Shown piece after piece: positions 33,513 to 47,400 of a DNA stretch of 64,000 bases (positions are counted from its first letter, which is position 1; the number at the start of each line of letters is the position of its first letter). The position numbers and the translations under genes are program-made. Where the stretch lies: contig MNCI01022170.1 in the NCBI GenBank assembly GCA_015680685.1, positions 74,144-138,143 of the forward strand. The letters run 5' to 3'. This DNA comes from Gnetum montanum (taxonomy: Eukaryota; Streptophyta; Gnetopsida; Gnetales; Gnetaceae). The notes under the pieces are model-generated. The model saw only the letters and a list, made by a program, of their open reading frames with translations, had not been told where the DNA came from and ran no database searches.

Positions 33513-34960
33513 ATATCATGTACCAACTCAAACATGTTTTGTTTAAAAATGAATCTTGTATTGTACTTTTATGGAAAGGGCCTAGAATCCATTGTAGCTC
33601 TTATGACGAGATGTTGTTCATAGTTAACTGTTTTCTGAATTGCCAGTCAACTGGTAAAAGAATTTGTCACCATCAGTCATTGTGAAAATTTATCCTTTTT
33701 TTAGCATTTAAAATGAGAAACCATGCAGGATTTTAATATGGCATTATTCAATTTATGATGTGCTTGGAAATATGTATCTTGTATCATCAATTAGTCCTCG
33801 AATCAGGTCAATGACATTAGGATTCTACTCATAAATAATTACACATAAATTGCTTGTAACTTGGTCTTCAGATCAATGCAAGATTCCATTTGAAATTTGA
33901 AGTCAAATGGAAGATAACAAGCGTTTTTATAGGTCACAGAATTTCAAAGATTAAAAAAGAGAGAGCCTTTATTTTTACATTTCAAAATATAAAACTTGTG
34001 TTGTTTAGCTATCTATATCAGAACTCAATGTTTCATTATGCTGCTACAGTAGAGAAATCTGTGGCCAGAGTTGAGTTCTTAAGCTTTATCACAAAGGTTT
34101 TGTTCATAAGATGGAATGTGAATCATCGTGATAATATCTATACAAATTAAAAGAAGTTAAAACAATTTAATAAACAAAAACAGGAAAGAGAATAGTGTTG
34201 TTGAAAGCGTGATGTGTCCTTACTATTGTAAACGTAATAATCATAATGATGTACTGAAAATATGTAACTAACGTACAAGTTGAGAACTAAAATGAAAGTG
34301 TGTGAGGATACAAAAAATGATTAGTATAGACCTTCACTTACATGTCAGGTTCTCGGCCATGATGGTGTTTTAAGTGGAGGAAATTCAAGGTTGCTCCAAC
34401 ATGGCACCTTCATCATCATGCTTGGTATTCCTTGAAACTGTGGCAGCATTCTATGTGTAAAGAATATAAACGAGTGAAAAAATTAGGCCACTTATATCTT
34501 AAATACCCACAGGTGGGCAGGGTTGTCCAGCACTAACGCTTACTCCGCTGTATTGGTGAATCACCCTTCCATTTTTTTTTAAGCACACATACCATTCCTT
34601 CATTTTTTTAAATAAAAAAAACCTGTGTTCGGGTACTATCACTATTTTGTTAGGTATGGTTTGGCCTAAGAGATGGGTCTTTTTCATTCTGTCCGGAAAA
34701 GGGGCTACCTCCTGTTTTTGTTTCATTAGCCATGACAAGAGCAGCCGGCTGGGTGTATCACACATTTACAAGTGCATAATTGTGGGGTTCTGCGCTGTCC
34801 CAATATCACTTCTGCAACACATTATCTGCACACCATGAGCCCATCTTGAAAGGACTTGCAAAGAGTAAATAAAAAGCTTTCTGCAGGTTTACTTTTACGT
34901 GTGAGGTATCTTGAAATTCATCCAGACTGGTAAAATACAATATCAGTTCTTTCCACAATT
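33513..34960. other. Intergenic sequence upstream of the oxidase gene
   Basis: This is AT-rich unique-looking sequence. A segment at about 34500-34850 is richer in GC and has no homologue in the window. It may be an unassigned repeat. No coding exon was recognised. Confidence 0.5.
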
Positions 34961-34963
34961 CTC

Positions 34964-34969
34964 TATAAA
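34964..34969 (+). promoter_or_regulatory. Candidate TATA box of the glycolate oxidase gene
   Basis: CTCTATAAACGGG lies about 210 bp before the start codon, which would leave a 5' leader of roughly 180 nt. It is placed by position and motif only. Confidence 0.45.
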
Positions 34970-35178
34970 CGGGAGTAGTCATGAGATTGGCCAGTTCTTC
35001 CTGGTCAGAAGGTAGCAGACATTAGAAGTATAGTGAAGGTTCACAGGCAAGAATAGCAGGCCCATATGGATGCACAGAATAAGTAAAAGATGATGAACGG
35101 GATAAAGTAGATAGCAGCCTCAGAACAATCTTCTTTCGAGTTCCTCACTCTGATCAAGGATTTGGGGGCAACGACAAC

Positions 35179-37591
35179 ATGGCAGTTGTAAATGTGTCAG
35201 AGTATGAGGCCATTGCCAAGCAGAAGCTGCCAAAAATGGTGTTCGATTACTATGCCTCTGGAGCAGATGATGAATGGACTCTCCACGAAAATCGAAAGGC
35301 CTTTGAGAGAATCAGGTTCTTAAATACTTGTCTCTTCACCTCATTTTTTTCTGCCTCCTAGATTCTGGTTTCTTTATTCTTTCCTTTAACATGCTTTCAA
35401 TCTTGGGTTTGTGTTTCATTCGTTTTGGAATTTATAATGCTCTGATTGTCTGCAACTAATTATTTGTTTTTAATGTGACAGGATTCGTCCGAGAGTTCTG
35501 GTCGATGTTTCCAGTATAGATCCGAGTACCAGTGTTCTGGGTTTCAAGATTTCAATTCCAATAATGGTAGCGCCCGCTTCCATGCAGAAGATGGCACACC
35601 CAGAAGGTTGCATTGGCATATTTGTTATGCTTTCCATGTTTGTAATTTTGCATAATCCTGAAACTTTGATTGTTTTTTCCATGTTTGCAGGCGAGTTAGC
35701 GACTGCAAGAGCTGCATCTGCTGCTGGAACTATCATGGTCTTCACTATTGACCTACTGCTGAAAGGAAAATTATTTTATATTCTTTAGAATATACTTAAT
35801 TCTCCTCTGCATTTTTTACATTTTTGTTTTTTTTATAGGGATCAGAATTTAGCTGCTTTGTTTTTGGCAATACTAATATGGTAGTTTTTTTTTTTTTTGT
35901 GTAGACACTCTCAACTATGGCTACTTCTAGTGTTGAAGAACTTGCTTCGACTGGTGAAGGAATTCGGTTTTTTCAGCTTTATGTATGTTTATGAAATTCC
36001 CTTTTTTTTAATACTGTGGTATTTTATATTGCTTTTGTTTTTTGTTTGTTTTTTCTTTTCCTCCTTTTTTTTTTTTGAATTTTAATTAGTAGTTGGGGTA
36101 CAACGATGTGCAGGTTCTGAAGAACAGAGATGATGTTGCTCACCTTGTCCGGAGAGCAGAAAATGCTGGTTTTAAGGCTATTGCCCTGACTGTAGACAGA
36201 CCTCGGCTTGGTCGGAAGGAGGCTAATGTTAAAAATCGGTAATGAACGCTTGTATTAAAATGTTGACGGTTTTTGCCAGATGAACCGTGATCATTTCATT
36301 TTTTATGTTATACATAGTTTCAAGATTGCAAATAAATGCTAATGAATTAAGGATGTGTTTGTAACTGGTGAAATTCTTTAGATTCACATTGCCTCATTAT
36401 CTAAGCCTAAAGAACTTTGAGGGTCTCGATCTCAGTAAAATGAATGAGGTAATTCTGATGTGTTTTTTAATGTGAAGACAGGAAAGCATTAAAGCATTAC
36501 CGAACATTGTCCTGTTGGCAATAAGCAAATGATTTCCAATTTTTGTACTGACATTTTATTTGCTTTCAGTCTGATCAATCGGGGATACACTCATATGTTA
36601 AAAACCAAATTGATGGGTCTTTAAACTGGAAGGTGTGTGTTTGTGCCAGTGCATCTAGATGTTGAAAATGGTTGACTATGTTTTGCATAAAATGTAGAAT
36701 GCAGCAATTATCCTCAGTCATTTGGGTAAGGATACATATTTGAGGAAATTTTTGCTTTATTTTATGAACAGGATGTAAAGTGGCTGCAAACAATTACAAG
36801 TTTGCCAATTATCCTCAAGGGGATCTTGACTGCTGAAGATAGTAAGTTTAATTAAACATGTAGATTTTTTTAATGTAAAAAAATAGGATCCACAGGTTCT
36901 TCAGCTTAATTAAAATATTCTCAGTTTGATATGATACTATATAATAGATTGTTGAAACTGGACTGGTTTAATACATGGTTTAAATTTTACATATTCCATA
37001 TAACTCATAGCTAACACAATCTTGTACTTATACATGAAATCAGCACAATTAGCCATCAAGGCAGGTGCAGCGGGCATAATTGTATCCAACCACGGTGCAA
37101 GACAACTTGATTATGTTCCTGCTACAATTGACTGCTTGGAGGAGGTACTCATTTTCAATGAAATCATGCTTATTGGTTAACACAAATCTAGAAACATGTT
37201 ATCCCAGAAGTGAAACTAATATTGCAGGTTGTGAAAGCTGCTCAAGGTCGCATCCCTGTGTTTCTGGATGGAGGAATCAGGCGTGGTACTGATGTGTTCA
37301 AGGCATTAGCTCTTGGAGCATCCGGTGTATTTGTAAGTGCTAAGCTCTGAAAAATATGAGTTGCCTTCATCCACAATGATGATTTTGTTAACAATTATTA
37401 ATTAACAACTTTAGGTGGGAAGGCCAATTCTTTTTGCATTAGCAGCAGAAGGAGAAGCAGGGGCAAGAAATGTTCTACAAATGTTGAAGAGTGAGTTTGA
37501 ACTTGCAATGTCTCTAGCAGGATGCTGTTCGGTGAATGATATAAGTCGACTCCATGTGACAGATGTGATCAAGGCTCACTCAAGGCTCTGA
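35179..37591 (+). CDS. GLO: Peroxisomal (S)-2-hydroxy-acid oxidase / glycolate oxidase, 11 exons
   Basis: FMN-dependent oxidase that turns glycolate (or related 2-hydroxy acids) into the 2-oxo acid plus H2O2 in peroxisomes, the photorespiratory step in plants. Exons: 35179-35315, 35482-35606, 35691-35737, 35905-35982, 36114-36238, 36382-36448, 36570-36632, 36772-36841, 37044-37144, 37228-37332, 37415-37591. All introns are GT-AG and phases fit. The product is 364 aa, close to the usual 367-370. Numbering agrees with the spinach enzyme: Tyr24, Tyr129, Asp157, Lys230, His254 and Arg257 are all present (SNHGARQLD around 252-260). The C-terminus SRL is a PTS1 peroxisome signal. Oddities: Met at position 108, where glycolate oxidases have Trp (TLSTMATSS against TLSSWATSS), and two weak donors (GTTCTT, GTCTTC). 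Met108 sits in the substrate pocket, so glycolate specificity is uncertain. The start is the only ATG giving the family N-terminus ([14 protein letters not shown]). Confidence 0.93.
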
Positions 37592-40500
37592 AATTTTCCA
37601 TATTCTTTGCTGCGAATTTGCAGATTTCTTGAATCTTCCATTTCTCAGCATGTCATGGAGCAGAAAAAACTTGGAGATATGCTAGGTATTTATTCGTGTC
37701 GATGTCACGATATCATTTCATCTAAACATTCAAAAATTAGCAAAGGATAAATGAGTTCACCTCTCTTAAAAATTGCAATGTTAAAAGTTGGTTTTGTTTA
37801 CATTCCGTTGTGTTGGGAACACAACGTTAGTAACTTATGATTTTTTACAGGAAGATTCACCTTTACAATTAATGATAATATCAATATCATGTAAATATAA
37901 AATCATAATTAAAATCATAATTCTCTTCATAATAGTTAGTGGTCCTTGTATTTTTCATTGTTCTAAGTATTAGTTCTAAGTATCATAAGTCTTACTAATT
38001 TGGCTACTTATGAATCCTTTTATGATGAACAAAGTTACATTGTACTAATTCTATCACTTGATACTCATTCTTATCATGGTAATTTATAATATCATGGGTT
38101 TGTTATATCTCCAAGTTCTACCTTGCTAAGAATTTCTTGTGTTTCAGTGATGTTGATGTTGCTACTCCTTCATCTTAAGGTTACAATACACGACTATTAT
38201 TCATAGCTCAATCTATTACAAACTCTTATACGTGGATAGGGTTCATTGTCATTGCTTCTTTATACTTTGCTAAGCCACTTTGGCTTAATTTATGAGGCTT
38301 TAAGGAATACTTCTTTGTAATTTATTCTTCTTAGCTACATTTTAACTATGTCTACCTTTGCCTATTACTCATGACATGTTTTTTAGGAATTTTCCTCATT
38401 TGTCAATCTTACATGGGTTGAGTGCTCATGGACTCCTTCAGCAATCCACAACTTAGCCTATTATGAACTATTACCTTAATCGTAGTTTGTCTATCATCAT
38501 AATCATTCTTTTTACTCCATCATCAATTCTGAATGGGTTTGTATGTACTTCCTCTTTAGAAACTATATCATATTACGAATTACTCATTTTTGGATATTCT
38601 TGTCCTTTTTAGGAATCCCAATATTTCGTCATTTCTTTTATTTGTGAATCACTTCCTAACCTTTGGGTTTCCTCATAACAACTTCTCTGTTATATTTTAC
38701 TACTTCTAACATATGTGTTGTTCCTTGTTCAATGATTCCTTTTTCTTGTTTTTTTTTTAATTCCATCTTTTTCCACATAATACAAAATGAGAACTTACGT
38801 GTTTTTATCTTTCGTAAGGAGTTAAGACTCTTTACAAAATAATCATGACTATTCGTAACTACTAATAAATTAAATTAAGGAACCAATGATTGTACTTTAA
38901 ATTAGCAATATACTCCAACATGCTATAATACATCCTCATATGCTTGGCCACAAGTCTTGTCTCAATTTTTTTTAAAAGCAATACAAGTCTATTTGAAATC
39001 AATGAAGAATAGTCACAAATTATTTGAATGTGTTCTTCCAACCTCTTGTTTCAACCTTGGGCAACTACATAAGACTCACGAAAGATTCTTTTAAATTAGT
39101 TGTATTGGATAATTGCTTGCCCAATAGATCTCTAAGGTTTATTAAGCAGGTAATAATAAAATCCAAATTCAATTTTATAACCAAGATAATTTAGAAAATC
39201 TTTACATATGATCCTTTAGAGAGAGGTGTTTAAAATACATAATAAAATGAACCAAAGCATATGGAAGCCTAAAATTAATAATTATATCAAATAAAAATTT
39301 AAATCCTAAATAAATTCTTCATATTCAAAATAACAAATTTTTGCCAAGGTTATTTTTGCAGAAACATGCCATTGTCTTAGGACGAGGTATAAACCAAATT
39401 CACAAACATGTTTTAATCCTTAAAACCAGATTCTAAACCTTTCATCCCTCTGGCTGCTACCCTGCAAAAATTTGATAACTATACCACAAATTTCTGAGTT
39501 AACCATAAGCTTAAATGTCATAATCTTAGAATTTATTTATAGCAGTAAAAAGCAAATAATAAATATTATCACCTAATTAGTATTTGCCAAAATGCATAAC
39601 AATTTAGGTATTAATATGGGTTCCTGTCATTATCTCCTTAAATGCAGATATGCATCTGCACACGCAAGATCCAAATGAAGCAAGTCTGACGGAGCTTCTC
39701 TTTGCATTCTTTCTAGACACAAGTACACAGATGGATACGTTCCTCTTACACAGATGGATACGTTCCTCTTCTTTGATCACTGCACTGGATCAATGGAGTG
39801 ATGCTTTCCTATGACTCTTGCATGAATGTTTTCTGCTTTCCTATGACTCTTGCATGAACGTTTCTGCAATTTGATATGGAAGTGTTACGTGAACCATCTT
39901 GATTATGTGGAGTCTGAAATTAAGATTCCAATTGAATCTTAGATGGTTTTGAGCTCAGCCTATTCACATCAAAGGGATGCCTAATCCATTCAGTGCATTA
40001 AAAGACAATTGTGAAGAAATTTACATTTGATTTAAATCATTTTATAGGCAGTGTTCAGATTTTTTAAATACCCACTTATCAGCAGTAAAATTTTTTTTCT
40101 TTTTGTTTTTTTGACTAAATACTAGAGCCGAGATACAAATGCAATGTCATTGTACCATTACAAGTATATTAATGGAAATCGGAAATTTTTATTAATAATG
40201 CCATCATCACAAGAAAACGTCTCTACACAGCAGAAACCCGAAACAAATTAAGACTACTCCCAACAATATTGTATGAATTAACTTAAACTTACAGAGCATT
40301 CTCACGCTCTTTAATATAACAATATTGGTGATTATTCTCGCAACAAGAAGGCAGACAAAGCATTTTAAAATAAAGAACTAAACTAAAACCAAGGAAAAAA
40401 GGTGAGATGAAAGTAGATGATAACACCGGTAAAACACATGGCTTCCAACACGAAGAGTTGATCAATATGAACAAATAATTTAAACAGCTTCTATTTACAT

Positions 40501-41425
40501 AAACATGAAAGTAACACACTATAGTAACATAAATACCAACCAGAAACTTTCTTTGAAAAAAGTATACATGAAGGTCTTAAAATAAATGAAAATTACACAT
40601 AACCTAGTTTTCGTGGGTGTGCTTGTCGCCAAACCAAACCAAAACATAAAAGGATGTTTTCAATATTTTTGTAACAGCAGAGTAATCCAAATTTTGCCCT
40701 CCAAATAACTCAAGGGAGGCACTGCTTAGCCAACGAAATATTTCAACAAAGTGCATGAACTATTTCAAATTTATGGCTTGCTCCTTTGCTGTCTTTTTAT
40801 TTTGCAAGTTGCATATTTTAACATCATTCCTTAATACTGTTTCTTTACTTCAAAAAGCATGACGAAGACGGTTACAATATGCATTTTAAGTGCCATTTTA
40901 GTCGAAGTAGGCCTCAACCTGATCAATTTAAATAACGACACATAATTCTACTGCCACACTGGATTATTCCAAAGCAACACTATCTTGCAAGTCAAAATGA
41001 TTATCCATTGTGATAGAAAATAGGATAACATGATTTCCTAAACATAAATCCAACAATAGCAGAAATATACAATCAAATTGCATTTGTATATTGACTCTGG
41101 AATTCAACCAACAGAGAAAACTAGGGATAAGGTGTACTAGAATTCTGTTGATATAAAATGGAAATAAGTCAAAATCTGAATACAGTTGCGATAAAATGAT
41201 AGAAAATGAATTCAAATCTCTTCACAAATACTGTCTGGTTGCCTTTTTACGCACCGAAGGAGATTAAAATAGCCATTCCGCATATCACAGGGTTGGATGT
41301 GAATAGGCTAAAACATCTAAAGATTCAAAGTCAATATTAATTGTGAACTCCGTAATTGGGATAATTCACGTAATATTCCATATAATGCTGTAGAAACATT
41401 AACGCAAGAGTCAAAGGAAACTGCA
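37592..41425. other. Intergenic region between the convergent host genes
   Basis: This 3.8-kb AT-rich stretch lies between the 3' ends of the oxidase and eIF(iso)4E genes and must contain both 3' UTRs. Small tandem duplications occur at 39727-39770 (GATGGATACGTTCCTCTT twice) and 39805-39862 (TTTCCTATGACTCTTGCATG twice). No exon, RNA gene or typed transposon was recognised. Confidence 0.55.
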
Positions 41426-44400
41426 CTACAACACATATCTGTTCCTTGGACCTTTCTCCTTCTTTGCATCTTCCTGCAGAAAACCTTGATATCAGACCAT
41501 GGATTAAATAAACTTCACACAAAATGAACGATGACTGCCATTAACTTACATGGAATATATATGAAATCTTGTCATTGTAGTCAATGAACTCTTTCCACTG
41601 CTTTCCAATGCTTGTCTGTGGAATATCAGATACATGAGGATCATAAAAAATAAACCGAAGCACTAACACCTAGGGTAATTTAGCGAAAACATCTTCAGAT
41701 AATCCAGCATTAAGCAATTTCAGAGTAATCCGCATATCCCTTCCAGACGAATAAAAACTGAGAAATATATAGAAAGGTTATTCTGTGTTCTCAGACAACT
41801 TTTGACAGCTGAGAGCTAGATATATTTAAAAAGTTTTCAAGTAAATGGAATCAATAAGCATCATTAATCCAAAAACCCATTATAAGGAATATTAAGGAAT
41901 AATATGTTCCAAGTTGAGCTTCTAGAAGCAAATCAAGCCATAATAATAAAAGTTGTGTTGTGACACATTCTTGCTGCACGTTCCACGGAAATGAAAGCAT
42001 CTACTACATGCAACAATTAAAATATACAGACACTACCCATTGGCTGACATTGAACTCGTCAAAGTCCAACAGATACCTAGGGCTTAGGATATAATAGAAA
42101 TAGTTTAATTCAGTTTAGTTCAATAGTGCCATATCTAACAGTAATAATCTGCAGCATATGGATCCCAAAAATATTATAACATTTGTGCCATATGAATATC
42201 AAAAGAAAAAGGTCTGACATTTTAGTTAAATTCTCTGAGAAGCTTGACCAACATTTTAGTATATTAACTGAAACATCACAAAACAAAGGAAACACAAATC
42301 CGTTAATCTACTTTTTGATTATTTTATATAGAAACATAAATTGGAATACAATATGTAAACTATGGGCATGTGGTGGATGGAATCCTAGACACATACAGGA
42401 CATCAATTGTGCTTTGTTAGGGAAGATTGCTTGGGAATTGTGTACATCAAATAGACCATGGGTTCAGGTGATGAAAGCCAAGTACCTGTATGATGGTTTC
42501 CACTTTGTTAATGCTCCTAATATCACCCATCCCTCCCCAATTTGGAAAAGCTTCAAACTATAAAGCATTGGTTTTGTCAGCATGTTTCTTTTTCATAATC
42601 AGCAATATAAGTGGTGTGATTCAGAATATTCTACAGAGAAGGCTTATACCACTTTACGCCCAATGGAAAGAGTGCATTATCCAATAGACATAAAAAATCC
42701 CATTTTTACTCCTTGCATACATCTCTTAGCTAGTAAGCTGCTTCATGGAAAATTTGCTTGTAAGCTGCTTCACGGAAAATTACCCACTAGTCAGTATCTT
42801 GCACAGAAGAATATCATGGACAGTCCAGGTTGTCTTCGTTGTTCTTCAACTTCAGAAACAGCTGATCATCTTTTTATATATTGCCTATTTATTCAGGATA
42901 TTTGGAACCATTTCAGGAAAAATGCTAAGAGGTCTCCACCTATAATTAATTCTGTGAATGATTTTTTGGTGGCTTGGCAGCAACATCATTTTAAAGCAAA
43001 AGGAGGAAATGTGTGGACAGCACTTCCATGGTTATTTGGTTTGTGATTTGGCAGGAATAAATTTTAGAGTTTTTAAACAGCGGTCAAGAAGCCCAACATC
43101 AGTGTGGATTGCTGCTTTGGCTCTTTGGAGGGATGCTGCAAAATTTCGAAGAAATTATAATTGAAACAATGATGCTATTTAGTTACATGAGTATTTTGGA
43201 CGACAGTTGTATGTATGTTTGTTTGAGATCAGTCCTTTATTGCTATTTTCTTTTCGTGAACTGGCCACTATAGATCCAGGATGTCCGTTTGATTTAAAAA
43301 AAAAATTGTAGGAGTTACCCAAATAACTACCATTCAGTCTGTTCATAGGAACAACTATTAAGTAAACACAGTATTTGGGATGAGAGAGAGGACCTGAACA
43401 GCTTCATTGGTCGAGGTTCTTGTCCACAGGGCTATTTTCTCTTGTCGAGCTCTGACACTCACAACTACTCCACAAATCTCATCACCTTCATCAAACTGTT
43501 CCCCAATCATTGCCAAAAGCTGTAAAACAGTGTCCCCGTAAACATATAAGAAAATATACAAAATAAAACTCTGCAAACAAACCATGAGCAAAACAGAACC
43601 AAGCTAAACATTAAAGCGAAACACACATATTCTAGAGGTACCCAATTCAACATTCAAGGGAAAACAAGCACTAAAATGAAACCAGCATGACTAGTTTAGC
43701 TATGTATCTATAATTTGGCCAAGGGAATCTTTTCCCTTTCCCAAAATAAAATCTTTGGATCAATTCTAAAAATTTGTGTATAATATAGGATGAAAAATTC
43801 TGGAAAATATTATTTGCCATTAGATTATCAGCCCTGAAGGTTATGGACAAAACATGATTTAGCATTCCATGATTGGGCCCTAGAGGGTTACGGATGACAT
43901 ATAATTTGGCATTAGAAAAATGAGACCTCTAAAGCGTTAAAGATGAGATATAATTTAGCGTTTTAGCATTACAGGAACAAGATCTATAGAGGGTTAGAGA
44001 AAACATATAATTTAGCAATACAAGATCAAGCCCTTCAGTATGATTAGTATGTAGCCTCTCAGCCAAAATAAAATTAAGGGTTAACAACATTGAAGAATCT
44101 GCTGCATTAGATAATGATAAAAACGAAACTATGCATTAAAGGCTTGTCACTATTGTTAACCACTTACTGTTACGTTCCACTAAAAAACAATTAAACTGCA
44201 TCCAACGCCTAAAATATCCTCATCACACAATTCTCTTTCATTCACATTTAAGCCTAGAATTCAACAAAAGAATCCCATAGGAAAAACTGATAGATGGCAA
44301 ATACGAAAAATCATCCAACATTCCAAATATATTCTTCAAGAAAACATTAATTTTGAAATTATGCATTCTAATCAATTGCAAGTTGAAAACAAACATCAGA

Positions 44401-47400
44401 AAACTCATTCAAAGAAGGTACTGCATTTTCAGCATAAAATTTCTGCATATACGCTTGTATCAATGTTGTATGAAATCATCATGCGCAAATCTACGGTTCT
44501 GAAAAGATAATGGTGATATATGATCTAGAATTTTTTTTCTGAAAAGGCAAAAAAGCTAATAAGACAGAAGGCTTGGTACACATAGCCAAGTGATCCTTGT
44601 GAATGACGGAAAACAGGCTATATGTTTTGGAAAGAAAATGAATTTCTTGAAAAGAACAGCTCAAATATGGAAAATGATGGACTGACCAGTAATTTTGGTA
44701 TTCTGCACTTCTACTGTGCTTGGTTCTCTTATTTTCTTTTTCTAGCTTAGTCTCCTTGAGCTCCTACCTGCCCCTTTTTATTGATAATTTTCATATTTTA
44801 TAGCCCTATAAAAAGACGCATCTATTCTTTTACAACAGGGATCAATTTAAATTCTATTTAGAAAATTTCCAATTAATTAAGTGATGAGTCTGGTGTCCCA
44901 ATTTAGTATTCTAATTAATCATGTTAAGTTAAATAGTTATTGTGTCACGAAAGTGAACCAAGCACCCATGGTGTCTTTTGAAGAGATGACTTTGATCTGC
45001 TTTAGCTATTAGATGGACTCAACAGATGCCTGTCACACTTGATTTGAGATTATTGGCGGCTATTTCAGACAAATATTTTGTTTTTAGTAGAGAATATAAA
45101 CAAATATTTGAACAGGACTTATCTTAACAAATTGATAATTTTAATTCTTCACGTTAAAGTTCCAAAAGAGAAATAAGTAGGATATAGGATACTTGAAGCT
45201 GTTGAGAGGAATTCAAACACAATGTTTTGTACTGAGTGTTAACACAAATAGAACAAACTTTAAGAAATCTTATTTTCAAATGAATTAACTTTGCTCCATA
45301 ATTTATTCAGAGAATAGGGGTGACTTTCCCCAAACTACCAGATAAAGGACTTGCTCTAGTCTACAGTGCAAATGCAAAACAAGACTAGACCCCACAAGAA
45401 AGGCCACAACAATGTAAAGCAGCTTAACCATGACAGCAAATTACATCAAGTTTTGCAGCACAAAATGTCATCTTTTAAACAGGTGAAAAGAAAACAAGGT
45501 TGTTATAAGTGTTCAAACTGATAAGAACACTGTATGCATCATTTCCTTCATGGAATTTTTTTACAGATCTTACCTGACTGTATTCACCTGAAACTAGAGG
45601 ACATTTTTGAGATAAAACCAAGCATATCATGGAGGCTAAGAACTGGTAGAATTAATGAGAGCTATTCAGTTGTAGCAGTCTCCAAAACTTATACGAATTT
45701 CTTTCTAATGATTAGTCATAAATTTCATCTACTGTTGCAGGTAATTTTGGCCAATCAACAGCACCACCGCTGATGAGCTGCTCAATTATACTTTACGGGT
45801 CCAACAGTTTTGCAAAACCCCTGAACCCAGCCAATACCAGTTCTTAATTATTTGAAATCAGATTCGCACCAGCAGCTGCTACCAAAGACTTTTGAACAAC
45901 TTGTTGTCAAACCTTCTATCCAGAATAAACATAAAATAACTAAAACTCCTCTTTACTGGAATATATCTGCAGTTATGCACACTTTTTGAAGTTCACTTCT
46001 TCAGCCACTGCACAACCTCACCTCCGCTTTCTTCAGCAACTAGTTTCCGGTCAATATGTTACTGAGTTGCTACTTCAAATGTTCATAAAGGTTACCACGA
46101 TCATTTTCTGGGTTTCTCACGCTTGAAAGCATATTTTTTTGGGGTATCTGATTGAGGTGTTTCAATGCTCAAAATAACCAATAAATATAACAAAATAAAA
46201 AACCACACAATATTCAGACTTCCATTGGACTTTGGTTCTAAATCTAATGCCGCCATGCATCATTAAACCAGGTAGGGTTGAGTAGATATTGGTATTGGCA
46301 GTTACAGGAAATTCTAAATATTCATTCTTTTATCCCGTTCTGTTTTACGGTATTTTACAATGATAATTGTTTGGTTCCTTTACTGCTGCTGTAAAAAAAA
46401 TTGTCATTCCTCAGCAATTTTGTTTCTCTTTCATGTTCTTCTGTAATTACTTTACAGTTCTAGAACGTTTATTCATCTGTTTCTATTTTTCTTTTTCAAT
46501 GACTGTCATTGTGTTCAGACTAAGCTTCGATATCTATTTTTCTGGAAAAAATATTCATGCTATGCTTTGATATCTACTTTTTTATCTGGAAAAAAGTGTT
46601 TGAGGGTCGTGATATTGATGTTGTGACATTTCTGTGACAAATACGTCCTAAATTCAGTAATGGCTAGGTTTAGCAATTTTACAAAACAGCTGGACCCATA
46701 AAGTACAATTATCCCAAAATCACAGCCAAAATATTAAACATAAAATATAGACATACAGTGTTCAACCAGAGCTGGTCAAGGACTTGTTTGCCGCGAGTAT
46801 TTGTCACAGACCACTTGCCACCGTAAGCACAAGCAAGATCTTCCCATTTGGGCTCAATACCGTCCTTGAAAAGATGAAAATCCACTCCTACAGGCAGTTT
46901 GCTGGGTAGAAACAGATTGTTGTACAAACTGCAGTAATCCAAGAAACCACGCAAAATTCAAAATTTCCATAAAAAGGATATGCCATTTAAATCAAACAAC
47001 CCAAAGCAAAACAAAAACAATAAATATGAAGAAGGACGAATATCTTCACACGTATTTCACCAAATTATTTATGCTTTGTCGCGCGCAAATAGAAACGACA
47101 TATTTAAAAATAATACAGCTAGATAGTGACTGCAATTACACATTCCTTGAAACGATTATTGACTATGTATCCAGAACCTAAAAAAGATAACTCAAAGAAG
47201 ATTTTCTTGAAATGAACAAAAATGTAGTAGGATCTTTCATTTAGAAATTTTTTTTGAAAGAATATATGGCACGAATCCTACGGTGTAATACGATAAAAAA
47301 GCAGAATTATCCAAATGTTTCTTTAACTCAAAATTAACTATAACCGAAGACGTAAAAATATGTAAAAACGAAAACGCAAAGCCAAAAAAAGAGAAAAATA

